DNA from: an alpha proteobacterium 3107
GTDB lineage: Bacteria > Pseudomonadota > Alphaproteobacteria > Rhodobacterales > Rhodobacteraceae
Direction of reading: 5' to 3'
NCBI GenBank assembly: GCA_001483205.1
Contig: JPPB01000288.1
Location: forward strand, 1 to 10,420
Length of the DNA stretch: 10,420 bases
The notes beneath the pieces are model-generated. The model worked only from the letters and a program-made list of their open reading frames with translations. It searched no databases and was not told the DNA's origin. The position numbers were made by a program, and so were the translations under genes. Positions within the stretch are counted from its first letter, which is position 1. Every line of letters begins with the position of its first letter. This document shows positions 1 through 6,291 of this stretch, one piece after another.

Positions 1-68
1 GGCAGGCGCTGCCCGGCGCAAGCGCCGGGCGGGACATTTGGGGGGCGATACAGCCTTATGCAGAGGTC
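1..68 (+). repeat. Dispersed repeat family A, copy 1 (cut by window edge)
   Basis: This stretch recurs in inverted orientation at 1900-1966 with 63 of 68 positions identical (four substitutions and one missing base). It starts with the arm GGCAGGCGCT, then has a perfect hairpin of 8-bp arms (11-18 and 23-30, loop CAAG), then a G-run, and ends in the tag TATGCAGAGGTC at 57-68. The window starts inside or at the edge of the element, so its true left end is unknown. It is noncoding by appearance; small open frames through it are not supported. Confidence 0.85.
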
Positions 69-161
69 ATTTGAGGGGTGGGACGGCGCGGCGTTCCGCC
101 GGGCGGGATCAGGGCCGGAAGCTGGAATCAAAATCCGGGCGTCAGGCTATATGCAGAGGTC
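69..161 (+). repeat. Dispersed repeat family B, copy 1
   Basis: This is the second of three units that each end in TAT(G/C)CAGAGGTC (tag at 150-161). Bases 98-152 match 9387-9333 on the opposite strand with 46 of 55 positions identical and no gaps. The conserved blocks are GCCGGGCGGGATCAG (98-112) and AAAATCCGGGCGTCAGGC (130-147), with a variable 17-base middle. The head GCCGGGCGGGA is shared with family A. The left part, 69-97, has no counterpart that I can see, apart from a small GGCG/CGCC hairpin. Confidence 0.75.
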
Positions 162-257
162 TTGATAAGGGCGAACCACATCATGCGCCTTACCACAGCA
201 GTGAGGGCAGCCCTCAGGCGGGATGGCCTGGCCTCTGAACGCCATTATCCAGAGGTC
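162..257 (+). repeat. Third tag-terminated unit downstream of coxG
   Basis: A unit of 96 bases ends in the tag variant TATCCAGAGGTC (246-257), 23 bases beyond the coxG stop codon. Its body does not match families A or B. It contains a perfect odd palindrome (TGAGGGC at 202-208, A, GCCCTCA at 210-216). A second hairpin pairs the tag itself: GGCCTCTG (230-237) with CAGAGGTC (250-257), 8 bp including one G-U, loop of 12. It may serve as a 3' structure for coxG transcripts, but there is no T-run. Confidence 0.5.
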
Positions 258-280
258 TTTCTAATCCGGCGCAGGCGCGT

Positions 281-733
281 TCAGGCCCCCGCCCCCTGAA
301 ACCGCAGGGCAAAATTTTCAAAAAACTGCCGGGCAAGGTTTTCCGACGTGGACCGGATCAGCCGCCGCCCCAGCTTTGCAATCCGGCCCTCGACGATGAT
401 CTCGGCGGCATAGATGAGCCGCGTCCCGCCGCCCTCAATCCCCTCAAGCCGGACACGCGCGTGGCCCCGTGCAATTCCGGCGCGCCCGCCATTGCACCGG
501 CCCGACATCACATAGCCCTCCGGCGCGGCAATTTCCGAAAATATCACCCTGCCCGCGAAGAGCACCCTGACCGGGCCGATCTTCAGCCGCAACCGGGCTG
601 ACATCTCGGTTTCGGATGATTGGTGCAGTTCCTCGCAGCCGGGAATGCACTCTCTCAGCACATGAGGGTCATTGAGCGCCGCCCAGACCTCTTCGCGGCC
701 CGTGGGTATGAGGGATTCGCCCGATATGTCCAT
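281..733 (-). CDS. CoxG-like SRPBCC family protein
   Basis: The 150-aa product resembles the CoxG family (carbon monoxide dehydrogenase subunit G) of the SRPBCC/START-like fold, which has a deep hydrophobic ligand pocket. The N-terminal hallmark is visible: an MDISGE opening, EEVWAALNDP at about 15-23, and CIPGCEEL at 29-36. The C-terminal helix (about 128-145) would close the pocket. There is no C-terminal membrane anchor, unlike some CoxG proteins. Known CoxG proteins help recruit or mature molybdenum CO dehydrogenase at the membrane, but no coxMSL genes are visible here, so its partner is unknown. The start at 733 is supported by AGGGA a few bases upstream. It probably forms its own transcription unit; a TTGACA lies about 55 bp upstream, but the matching -10 is poor. 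Family is fairly sure, role is not. Confidence 0.82.
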   Translation of the reverse strand: MDISGESLIPTGREEVWAALNDPHVLRECIPGCEELHQSSETEMSARLRLKIGPVRVLFAGRVIFSEIAAPEGYVMSGRCNGGRAGIARGHARVRLEGIEGGGTRLIYAAEIIVEGRIAKLGRRLIRSTSENLARQFFENFALRFQGAGA

Positions 734-898
734 TTTTCCCTGTCCTCTTGCCTTGTCCGGCCCGGCGGATACTCCGGGGGTGGTGGCGGCATGTCAATAT
801 CCGTTCTCGGGGGCACGAGGGGCGAGGGGTGACGCCAGCAGATGACTGCGGGGCCGCCCGGTTTCGGCGACGGGTCTTGTGGCTGTGTGCGTTCTGCC

Positions 899-1267
899 TC
901 AGCCCGGCGGGGGCAGATAGCGCATGATGGCAAAGAGCAGGCCGTTCAGCACCGCGATGCCGCCCAGAAGCCGCCAGGTGAGGTCGAATTTCGCGGTGGC
1001 GATCTTCGCCTCCAGCGACGCACCCTGAACCTCGATTTTCTTGTCGAGCGCTATGATCTGCTTCTCAAGCGCCGCGACCTGAACCTCAATATCAGCCTTG
1101 AGCAGGTCAATGTCGGCCTTGAGCAGGTCAAGGTCGGCTTTGGTGGCGACGCCGCCGGTGACCCCGGAATGGATCGACAGGGTGATCGCCTCGGCCTGCC
1201 TCTGCTCGAAACCTGCGTCGCGCAGGCGCTGCACTTCGGCAATCGTGTTGAAGGCTGCGTCGGCCAT
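899..1267 (-). CDS. DUF1640-like coiled-coil protein with C-terminal membrane anchor
   Basis: A 122-aa protein with three parts: an N-terminal conserved segment (AAFNTIAEVQRLRDAGFE, about 4-21, then QAEAIT and GVTGGVATKADL), a long heptad-type coiled coil at about 43-94, and one hydrophobic segment at about 96-118 (WRLLGGIAVLNGLLFAIMRYL) close to the C-terminus. This plan matches the DUF1640/CCDC90-like family, membrane-tethered coiled coils of uncertain function in bacteria. I place the start at 1267 because GGAG lies 7 bases upstream and the family begins here; the frame stays open to 1615, but that extension looks noncoding. The heptads ADLDLLK and ADIDLLK come from a recent 21-bp tandem duplication (1095-1136). 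A weak promoter (TGGAAA, 17 bp, TATCTT) is seen at about 1295-1323. Function unknown. Confidence 0.75.
   Translation of the reverse strand: MADAAFNTIAEVQRLRDAGFEQRQAEAITLSIHSGVTGGVATKADLDLLKADIDLLKADIEVQVAALEKQIIALDKKIEVQGASLEAKIATAKFDLTWRLLGGIAVLNGLLFAIMRYLPPPG
1095..1136 (-). repeat. 21-bp tandem duplication inside the coiled-coil gene
   Basis: Bases 1095-1115 and 1116-1136 are direct repeats that differ at only one position (t/g near the end). They encode consecutive DLLKADI-type heptads, so the copy number keeps both the reading frame and the coiled-coil register. A degenerate third unit (ctcaatatca) lies just left. Confidence 0.85.
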
Positions 1268-1608
1268 CCTCGTCTCCGTTTGGACTTCCCCCGAAAGATA
1301 CGCGGTTTTTGCGCTGATTTCCAGAGGGCATTCAGGCTTACGCCCCCCCGGTGCTGACATCTGCCTGTCGCTGCTTCCCGCGCCCGCAGCCCTTGCGCAG
1401 GATACCGGCAAAGACCCGGTTGCCACAGTGCCGATGCAAAAGCAGATAACCCCTTGCACACCGGCGAAAAGTGGGTAAGGCTCCGCGCCGTGACGACAGT
1501 TTCTCCAGACGACCGCCTCTCTCTGACCGGGGCAGCCGGAAGACCTGAAGACCTGGCTGCACGAACCTGCCGCAATTCCGCGCAGGATCACCGAGAAGGA
1601 GAAGACCG
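1268..1608. other. Gene-free divergent intergenic region (DUF1640-like / csp)
   Basis: These 341 bases separate the divergent starts of the coiled-coil gene and the cold-shock gene. I see no gene I would support. On the minus strand a weak sigma70-like pair serves the coiled-coil gene. On the plus strand the best guess for csp is TTGCAC-N16-TAAGGC at about 1454-1481, which would give a leader of roughly 120 bases. Long, structured 5' leaders are usual for cspA-type genes, so much of 1490-1608 may be transcribed leader. No stem strong enough to call was found by eye. Confidence 0.4.
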
Positions 1609-1815
1609 ATGGCAACTGGCATCGTGAAATGGTTCAATACAACAAAGGGTTACGGGTTTATCACCCCTGATGGCGGCGGCAGGGATGTGTTTGTTCACAT
1701 CTCTGCGGTCGAGCGCTCCGGCCTTGCCGGGCTGTCCGACAACCAGAAGGTCTCTTATGAGCTTCAGGCCGGACGGGATGGCCGGGAATCGGCTGTTGAT
1801 CTGAAGCCGCTCTGA
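1609..1815 (+). CDS. Cold-shock domain protein, CspA family
   Basis: The 68-aa product is a single cold-shock domain, a five-stranded OB fold that binds single-stranded RNA and DNA in the cytoplasm and loosens mRNA structure. Both nucleic-acid binding motifs are intact: RNP1 KGYGFITP at 13-20 and RNP2 DVFVHIS at 26-32, with the conserved KWF at 7-10 and the basic/aromatic surface between them. The length is the usual 65-70 residues. The start is fixed by AAGGAGAAG 5-12 bases upstream. It stands alone, divergent from the coiled-coil gene, with tandem hairpins at its 3' end. Which paralogue it is, and whether it is cold-induced, cannot be told from sequence. Confidence 0.96.
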   Translation: MATGIVKWFNTTKGYGFITPDGGGRDVFVHISAVERSGLAGLSDNQKVSYELQAGRDGRESAVDLKPL

Positions 1816-1844
1816 ACGGGCGTCCGATCAGTCCCACCGGGAAA

Positions 1845-1888
1845 GCGGTAAAAACCATACCGCAGGGGCGGCGTTATCGCGCCGCCCC
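1845..1888 (+). terminator. Tandem hairpins downstream of csp
   Basis: Two adjacent stems lie 30 bases after the csp stop. The first is GCGGTA (1845-1850) with TACCGC (1858-1863), loop 7. The second is GGGGCGGCG (1865-1873) with CGCCGCCCC (1880-1888), a perfect 9-bp GC stem with loop TTATCG. No U-run follows (CCCCGTAAGG), so it is either an imperfect intrinsic terminator or an mRNA 3'-end stabiliser. Confidence 0.55.
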
Positions 1889-1899
1889 GTAAGGGCAAT

Positions 1900-1966
1900 G
1901 GCCTCTGTATAAGGCTGTATAGCCCCCAAATGTCCCGCCCGGCGCTCGCGCCGGGCAGCGCCTGCC
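1900..1966 (-). repeat. Dispersed repeat family A, copy 2 (inverted)
   Basis: This is the reverse complement of bases 1-68, with 63 of 68 aligned positions identical. Its tag end (GGCCTCTGTATA, 1900-1911) faces csp. The hairpin GCCCGGCG (1937-1944) / CGCCGGGC (1949-1956) is preserved even though the loop base changed (CTCG versus CAAG in the other orientation), which suggests the stem is under selection. Together with copy 1 it brackets coxG, the DUF1640-like gene and csp. Confidence 0.85.
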
Positions 1967-2105
1967 TGCCCCCCGGCAGGCGCTTAAAACGCCTCAACCT
2001 GTTGGGGCGTGTGGACTTTATAGCAAAACCATCGCCAATGTGGACCGTCGCGAAAAGCGCCCGCCCAGGCAGGCGGCTGCCCGGCTTGGCCAATATGCAG
2101 AGGTC
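1957..2105 (+). repeat. Hairpin run and tag downstream of gabD
   Basis: Following repeat A copy 2 are further stems: AGCGCCTGCC (1957-1966) with GGCAGGCGCT (1975-1984), 10 bp perfect; and ACGCCTCAA (1989-1997) with TTGGGGCGT (2002-2010), 9 bp with one G-U pair, loop CCTG. The stretch ends in the exact tag TATGCAGAGGTC at 2094-2105, 28 bases beyond the gabD stop codon, the same geometry as the tag at 246-257 beyond coxG. Bases 2011-2093 have no clear structure or homologue in the window. The whole of 1816-2133 is gene-free and lies between convergent genes. Confidence 0.65.
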
Positions 2106-2133
2106 TTACACCACGCCGCGCGTCCAAACGGCG

Positions 2134-3582
2134 TCAGGCGATCCCGCCCATGCAGACATATTTGATCTCCAGATACTCATCCATACCGTATTTCGACCCT
2201 TCCCGGCCCAGGCCGGACTGTTTGACACCACCAAACGGCGCGACCTCGGTCGAGACAAGCCCGGTATTGACACCGACCATCCCGGTTTCCAGCGCCTCCG
2301 CCACCCGCCAGATCCGCGCCAGATCGCGGGCATAGAAATACCCCGCCAGGCCAAACTCGCTGTCATTGGCCAGCGCAATCACCTCTTCCTCGGTCTCAAA
2401 ACGAATGAGCGGCGCAACCGGGCCGAAGGTCTCTTCACGCGACACAAGGGCAGAGGCCGGAACATCCGCCAGCAGGGTCGGCTCAAAAAAGCGCCCCTCC
2501 AGCCGGTTCCCGCCCACAAGCACCCTCGCCCCTTTCGCCACCGCGTCCGCCAGATGGCGCTCGACCTTGGCAACCGCGGCCTCATTGATCAGCGGGCCGA
2601 CCGTCACGCCATCCTGCATCCCGTCGCCGGGGACCAGCCTGCCGATGGCAGCAGACAGCCGTTCGGCAAAGGCGTCGTAAATTCCGGCCTGCACATAGAT
2701 GCGGTTGGCGCACACGCAGGTCTGGCCGTTGTTGCGAAACTTGGCGATCATCGCGCCCTCGACCGCGGCGTCCGGGTCGGCGTCATCAAAGACGATAAAC
2801 GGCGCATTGCCGCCCAGTTCAAGGCTGATCCTCTTTATGCTGTCGGCGCATTGGCGCATCAGGATGCGGCCCACCCCGGTTGAACCGGTAAAGGTGATCT
2901 TGGCGACTTTGGGGTTTGCGCACAGCTCTTTGCCGGTCTCGGACGCAAGGGTGTTGGGCACGACATTGAACAGCCCCGCCGGAAGGCCCGCGCGTTCGGC
3001 CAGCACCGCCATGGCCGTTGCCGACAGCGGGGTAAGCTCGGCGGGGCGGGCGACAAACGCGCAACCGGCGGCAAGCGCGGGGGCGACTTTGCGGGCGATC
3101 ATCGCGTTGGGGAAGTTCCAGGGCGTGATCGAACCGACAACGCCGACCGGCTGTTTCAGCACGACAATGCGTTTGTCCGGCTGATGGCCGGGGATGACAT
3201 CGCCATAGGCGCGCTTGGCTTCTTCGGCGAACCACTCGATGAAACCGGCACCATAGACGATTTCCCCTCTGGCTTCGGCCAGCGGCTTGCCCATTTCCGC
3301 GCACAGGATCATGGCGAGGTCATCGGCATTTGCCAGCATCAGGTCATGCCAGCGCCGCAGAACCCCGGCCCGCGTCTTTCCGGTTTCGGCGGCCCAGGCC
3401 TTTTGCGCCGCATGTGCGCTGTTGATCGCGTCCCGCACATCGGCAAGGGGGGTGTCCGTGACCCGGGCGATGGTCGCGCCGGTGGCCGGGTTGGTGACGG
3501 CAAAGGTGTTGTCGCCCGTGCGCCATTCGCCGTTGATACAGGCGCGTGGCTCCAGCAGGGTGGGGTCGTTCAGGCGGAGCAT
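2134..3582 (-). CDS. gabD: NAD(P)-dependent succinate-semialdehyde dehydrogenase (aldehyde dehydrogenase superfamily)
   Basis: The 482-aa enzyme has the full aldehyde dehydrogenase fold and the length of E. coli GabD. It likely oxidises succinate semialdehyde (or glutarate semialdehyde) to the dicarboxylate, feeding the TCA cycle. Catalytic residues keep canonical spacing: N156 in TPWNFPN, E255 in LELGGNAP and the nucleophile C289 in GQTCVCANR. R164, R283 and S444 appear to match the residues that hold the substrate carboxylate in known SSADHs. The C-terminus GREGSKYGMDEYLEIKYVC is GabD-like. Oddity: R179 (ARPAELTP) replaces the usual lysine that contacts the coenzyme ribose/2'-phosphate, so cofactor preference is uncertain. 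AAAGG lies about 7 bases upstream of the start. It follows bufD by 61 bp on the same strand; no gabT is visible nearby. Confidence 0.9.
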   Translation of the reverse strand: MLRLNDPTLLEPRACINGEWRTGDNTFAVTNPATGATIARVTDTPLADVRDAINSAHAAQKAWAAETGKTRAGVLRRWHDLMLANADDLAMILCAEMGKPLAEARGEIVYGAGFIEWFAEEAKRAYGDVIPGHQPDKRIVVLKQPVGVVGSITPWNFPNAMIARKVAPALAAGCAFVARPAELTPLSATAMAVLAERAGLPAGLFNVVPNTLASETGKELCANPKVAKITFTGSTGVGRILMRQCADSIKRISLELGGNAPFIVFDDADPDAAVEGAMIAKFRNNGQTCVCANRIYVQAGIYDAFAERLSAAIGRLVPGDGMQDGVTVGPLINEAAVAKVERHLADAVAKGARVLVGGNRLEGRFFEPTLLADVPASALVSREETFGPVAPLIRFETEEEVIALANDSEFGLAGYFYARDLARIWRVAEALETGMVGVNTGLVSTEVAPFGGVKQSGLGREGSKYGMDEYLEIKYVCMGGIA

Positions 3583-3623
3583 GGGGGGCCTTTCGTGATC
3601 ATCGGGCGGGTCAGGGGGCAGAT

Positions 3624-3638
3624 CATCGCAAGGCGATG
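3624..3638 (-). terminator. Small hairpin between bufD and gabD
   Basis: CATCGC (3624-3629) pairs with GCGATG (3633-3638) around a 3-base loop, 5 bases after the bufD stop. It is short and has no following T-run, so it may only trim or stabilise the buf transcript. It does not exclude readthrough into gabD. Confidence 0.3.
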
Positions 3639-3643
3639 TCCGG

Positions 3644-4210
3644 TCAGTATCCGCTGTTCCCGGCGGGGCGCAGCAGACGGTCGAGCGATAACGGCCCCGC
3701 GCCCTTCAGCACCGGGATCAGCAGGATAATCACCCAAAACAGGCGCTGATCAAGGATAATGCCGTCCGGGAACCTGTCAAACCACGCCCCCAGGGTTTCG
3801 GGATGCGCAATCGCCCCGTGGCCGAACAGATCGGTCAGCGTCTGCACCGCCACAAACCCGATCATGCCCAGGGCGGCCAGCCGCGTCAGCAGGCCAACCA
3901 CGATGAGCGCCGGAAGAACGAACTCGGCAACCGTGCCCGCAACCACCACCATCCAGTGCCAGGTGGACAGTTGCGAGACATCATATCCGACCGCCTCCAT
4001 CGCCTTGGGGAAAATCTGGGCATATGCGCCGAGCGAGGGCGAAAAGATGCCGAAAACCCCGTCCCCCAGCTTGGTCACGGCGCTGCTCCAGTAATAGAAC
4101 AACAGGCTCGCGGCAAAGGCGAACCGGGCGAGTGTTGGCAGCAGCCAGCCTTCAAAGGCGCGTTCCAGCAGCCCGAAGACGGCATCGTGCAAGGATTGTA
4201 TAGTGTTCAT
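3644..4210 (-). CDS. bufD: DoxX family membrane protein of the bufferin cluster (BufD-like)
   Basis: The 188-aa integral membrane protein shows four hydrophobic segments at about 23-44, 84-107, 109-129 and 156-172, the usual DoxX layout. The segment after helix 1 holds SSAVTKLGDG and the loop after helix 3 is rich in His, Asp and Pro. Some DoxX proteins move electrons or thiols across the membrane; in bufferin clusters a DoxX protein is the regular fourth gene, but its task is not settled. Its ATG overlaps the bufC stop (ATGA), so translation is coupled. The cluster context raises confidence in the name; from sequence alone only 'DoxX family' is firm. Confidence 0.85.
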   Translation of the reverse strand: MNTIQSLHDAVFGLLERAFEGWLLPTLARFAFAASLLFYYWSSAVTKLGDGVFGIFSPSLGAYAQIFPKAMEAVGYDVSQLSTWHWMVVVAGTVAEFVLPALIVVGLLTRLAALGMIGFVAVQTLTDLFGHGAIAHPETLGAWFDRFPDGIILDQRLFWVIILLIPVLKGAGPLSLDRLLRPAGNSGY

Positions 4211-4977
4211 CCCTCGTCCTTTCCGATGATTTTCGTGATCGCCCCGCCGGAGAGCAAAGCCCCGAGCGTGGCGGCAAGGTCGAAACCGGCGGCGGCACCG
4301 GTCGCGGCATCAAGCGCCCCGGCAAAACTTTGCCCCGCCTGCAACCCGGTGACGAACACAGCCCCGCCCGGCGGAAGCCCGATCAGCACCGGGTCATGTT
4401 CGGGCCGGGCAATCAGCACATCCTCGGCGCGCGCCTCGGGCACTGTCCCGGCCTCTTCAGCACCCTCCATCACCTGACGCCACAGGGACAGGATCGGCCA
4501 TGGCGAGGACACAACCCTTGTCGCCGGGGCAATTCCGATCCGCGCCTCCATCAGCGCCTCGGTGGTCAGCGCCTGAAGCGCACCGGGGTCTGTGGCGCGC
4601 GCATCCGCCGCATGATAGGATTGCCTGCGCGCAAGGTCAATCCGCGCCAGATCAGGCAGATAGCCAACAGACGACAGGCTGTCGATTCCGGCCAGAAAAT
4701 CCGGCATTTCATCGCCGTAGAACATGATCAGCGGCGATTTCGGCGGGTGGCGGCGCAGGAACTGCCCGGCCAGAGCGCGAAAATGCCCCTCACCGACCCG
4801 GCGACACACAGAGGGAAACGCGGTGATCAGCGCCTCGGTCAGGCTGAGCACGACATTGTTGCGGTAGACATTGAACCGTTTGCCCGCGTTCCGCCCCTCA
4901 GGGTCGGTCAGCCCTGCCGGAACCTTCATGCCCGGATCGAGCATCGCGGCGGTGAACGCTGTCTGATCAACGCCCAT
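4207..4977 (-). CDS. bufC: DUF2063 bufferin maturation partner (BufC-like)
   Basis: The 256-aa product has the DUF2063 N-terminal domain: FNVYRNNVVLSLTEAL at about 35-50, AFPSVCRRVGEGHFRALAG at 53-71, HPPKSP at 77-82 and FYGDEMPDFL at 86-95, then a helical middle (YLPDLARIDLARR) and a variable C-terminal domain (about 150-256). Proteins of this type partner a DUF692 oxidase and are thought to deliver the precursor peptide to it. I choose ATG 4977 (MGVDQTAF) rather than an upstream in-frame ATG, because it gives a TGATG one-base overlap with the bufB stop and matches the family start. The downstream stop overlaps bufD. Substrate recognition is inferred from family and context. Confidence 0.88.
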   Translation of the reverse strand: MGVDQTAFTAAMLDPGMKVPAGLTDPEGRNAGKRFNVYRNNVVLSLTEALITAFPSVCRRVGEGHFRALAGQFLRRHPPKSPLIMFYGDEMPDFLAGIDSLSSVGYLPDLARIDLARRQSYHAADARATDPGALQALTTEALMEARIGIAPATRVVSSPWPILSLWRQVMEGAEEAGTVPEARAEDVLIARPEHDPVLIGLPPGGAVFVTGLQAGQSFAGALDAATGAAAGFDLAATLGALLSGGAITKIIGKDEG

Positions 4978-5837
4978 CAGGCCGCTGCCTTCTCCAGAAT
5001 ACGGGCGGCGCGTCGGGCCTCTTCGGCCAGCACCGGCCATTCCGGCACATCCGTGTCCCACTCGATCAGCGTCGGGCGCGCGCCTGCTTTCGAGATCGTA
5101 TAGTCGTAAAGCGCCCAGACCGGATCAACAACCTCAGCCCCGTGGCTGTCGATCAGAAGCGGCTGGCCGGTATCGTCGGCATCCTCATCATGGCCGCCAA
5201 GGTGAATCTCCCCCACCAGATGCAGCGGAAAGGCGTCGATATAGCTGTAGGGGTCGGTTTGCTGATTGGTGGCGGAAACGAACACGTTGTTGACATCCAG
5301 CAACAGCCCGCAGCCGGTGCGCCGGGCAATCCCGGCCAGAAAGTCCGTCTCTGCCATAGTGGTCTCGGCAAAGGCCAGATAGTTTGAGGGGTTTTCCAGC
5401 AGCATCTGACGACCGACGGCCTCCTGCACCTGGTCGATATGCCGGGCAACGCGGTTCAGCGTCTCTTCGGTATAGGGCAGCGGCAGCAGGTCGTTGAAAA
5501 AGTGGCTGTCATGGGTTGACCAAGCCAGATGTTCGGAAAACCGCGCCGGGTTCAGCCAGCCGACCAGATGCGCCAACCGCTTCAGGTGGTCCTGATCCAG
5601 CGGCCCTTCCCCGCCGATCGACAGGCCGACGCCATGGACGGAAAAGGCGAACCGCTCTGCCAGCGCGCGAAGCTGGGCAATCGGGCGGCCACCGTCACCC
5701 ATATAGTTCTCGGCGTGAATTTCCAGCCATTCCACAGGACCGGCGTTTTCCATAATCGCCGTGAAATGCTGCGGTTTGTAGCCGACACCGGGACAATCCG
5801 GCAACCGGTCAAACGGGTGTTGGGCGGCGTCAAGCAT
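4977..5837 (-). CDS. bufB: DUF692 / MNIO multinuclear iron oxidase (BufB-like)
   Basis: The 286-aa protein is a DUF692 TIM-barrel enzyme, the multinuclear non-heme iron-dependent oxidase family that includes MbnB and TglH. These enzymes use two or three irons and O2 to rework cysteines in peptides. Probable metal ligands and signatures are all present: [10 protein letters not shown] (37-46), [10 protein letters not shown] (67-76), SEHLAW (101-106), LLENPSNY (146-153), [10 protein letters not shown] (180-189), EIHLGGH (210-216) and DSHG (230-233). The best-supported substrate is the cysteine-rich precursor encoded 84 bp upstream; in bufferins the product is reported as thiooxazole. The ATG at 5837 has only a modest GCGGGA ribosome site. 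It is cytoplasmic (no signal peptide), as expected for modification before export. Confidence 0.93.
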   Translation of the reverse strand: MLDAAQHPFDRLPDCPGVGYKPQHFTAIMENAGPVEWLEIHAENYMGDGGRPIAQLRALAERFAFSVHGVGLSIGGEGPLDQDHLKRLAHLVGWLNPARFSEHLAWSTHDSHFFNDLLPLPYTEETLNRVARHIDQVQEAVGRQMLLENPSNYLAFAETTMAETDFLAGIARRTGCGLLLDVNNVFVSATNQQTDPYSYIDAFPLHLVGEIHLGGHDEDADDTGQPLLIDSHGAEVVDPVWALYDYTISKAGARPTLIEWDTDVPEWPVLAEEARRAARILEKAAA

Positions 5838-5872
5838 CTGAACTGTCCCGCAAGGTGGCCAAACAGGGAAAG

Positions 5873-5897
5873 CATCCCCGCGGGAAGCGCGGGAATG
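5873..5897 (-). promoter_or_regulatory. Strong hairpin between bufA and bufB
   Basis: In the transcript, CATTCCCGCG pairs with CGCGGGGATG (10 bp including one G-U) around a 5-base loop. It sits 25 bases after the bufA stop. The following bases (CTTTCCCTGTTT) are only mildly U-rich. It would suit a partial terminator or a 3' stabiliser that lets the small precursor be made in excess over its modifying enzymes. Confidence 0.55.
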
Positions 5898-5921
5898 CGA
5901 GTGTCGGTTTCAGGGCCGCGC

Positions 5922-6224
5922 TCAGGAAGGCAGGTCGCGATTGATCGAAAATGCGACCGAGCCGCGGCGCGGATGGCCGTCTGCCGTGTCAGGCAGCGCG
6001 GCAGTTTCGCATTCTTCCTGCGAAACCAGCGTCCAGGCATTGCCCTGATAATCGACGGTCGACGTGCCTGCGCAGGTGGTGCCGGGACCGGCGGCGCAAT
6101 CGTTAGCGCCCGCCAGGGAAATCCCATAACATTTCACCTGACCGTCCTGTGCGGCGGCGGCATGAGCCGTCAGGGCCGCAGCAACGGCACCGGCGATGGC
6201 AAGGGTCTTGGCATGGTTGGACAT
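5922..6224 (-). CDS. bufA: DUF2282 bufferin-type RiPP precursor, secreted, four cysteines
   Basis: The 100-aa product has an N-terminal signal peptide (basic start, hydrophobic 8-20, likely cut after HAAAA at about 25) and then a DUF2282 core. The core holds [13 protein letters not shown] (31-43), [15 protein letters not shown] (50-64) and EEC (70-72), that is cysteines 32, 43, 51 and 72, and ends in RDLPS. This four-cysteine pattern is that of type-1 bufferins, which bind copper in the periplasm after an MNIO enzyme modifies some of the cysteines. I choose ATG 6224 because AAAGGAA lies about 7 bases upstream and it opens the signal peptide; an in-frame ATG 27 codons upstream would bury it. 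Its own promoter lies at 6292-6320. The modification and copper binding are inferred. Confidence 0.9.
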   Translation of the reverse strand: MSNHAKTLAIAGAVAAALTAHAAAAQDGQVKCYGISLAGANDCAAGPGTTCAGTSTVDYQGNAWTLVSQEECETAALPDTADGHPRRGSVAFSINRDLPS

Positions 6225-6291
6225 GTGATGTTCCTTTGCGTTGAGTGAGGCCGCTTGTTGCAAGCGACGGGCAGAACCTAACCCGCTTCTG

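Noticed and set aside
57..257. CRISPR array
   Set aside because: The tag is only 12 bases, the spacing is 93-96 bp, bodies are shared between loci, and there are no cas genes.
38..299. Short plus-strand frames through the left-end repeats
   Set aside because: Both frames read through hairpins and repeat units; similar peptides arise at 9280-9507 only because the DNA repeat is shared.
1268..1615. Upstream extension of the coiled-coil gene on the minus strand
   Set aside because: The extension lacks family similarity, overlaps the csp start and leader, and a good ribosome site marks the shorter start at 1267.
1..1966. Composite transposon or insertion sequence
   Set aside because: The inverted repeats flank ordinary host genes; there is no transposase and no target duplication can be judged because the left end is cut off.
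1930..2883. 317-codon open frame on the plus strand
   Set aside because: It starts in the repeat region and runs antisense through gabD; its residues (Arg/His/Gln-rich) have no domain and reflect GC-rich antisense.
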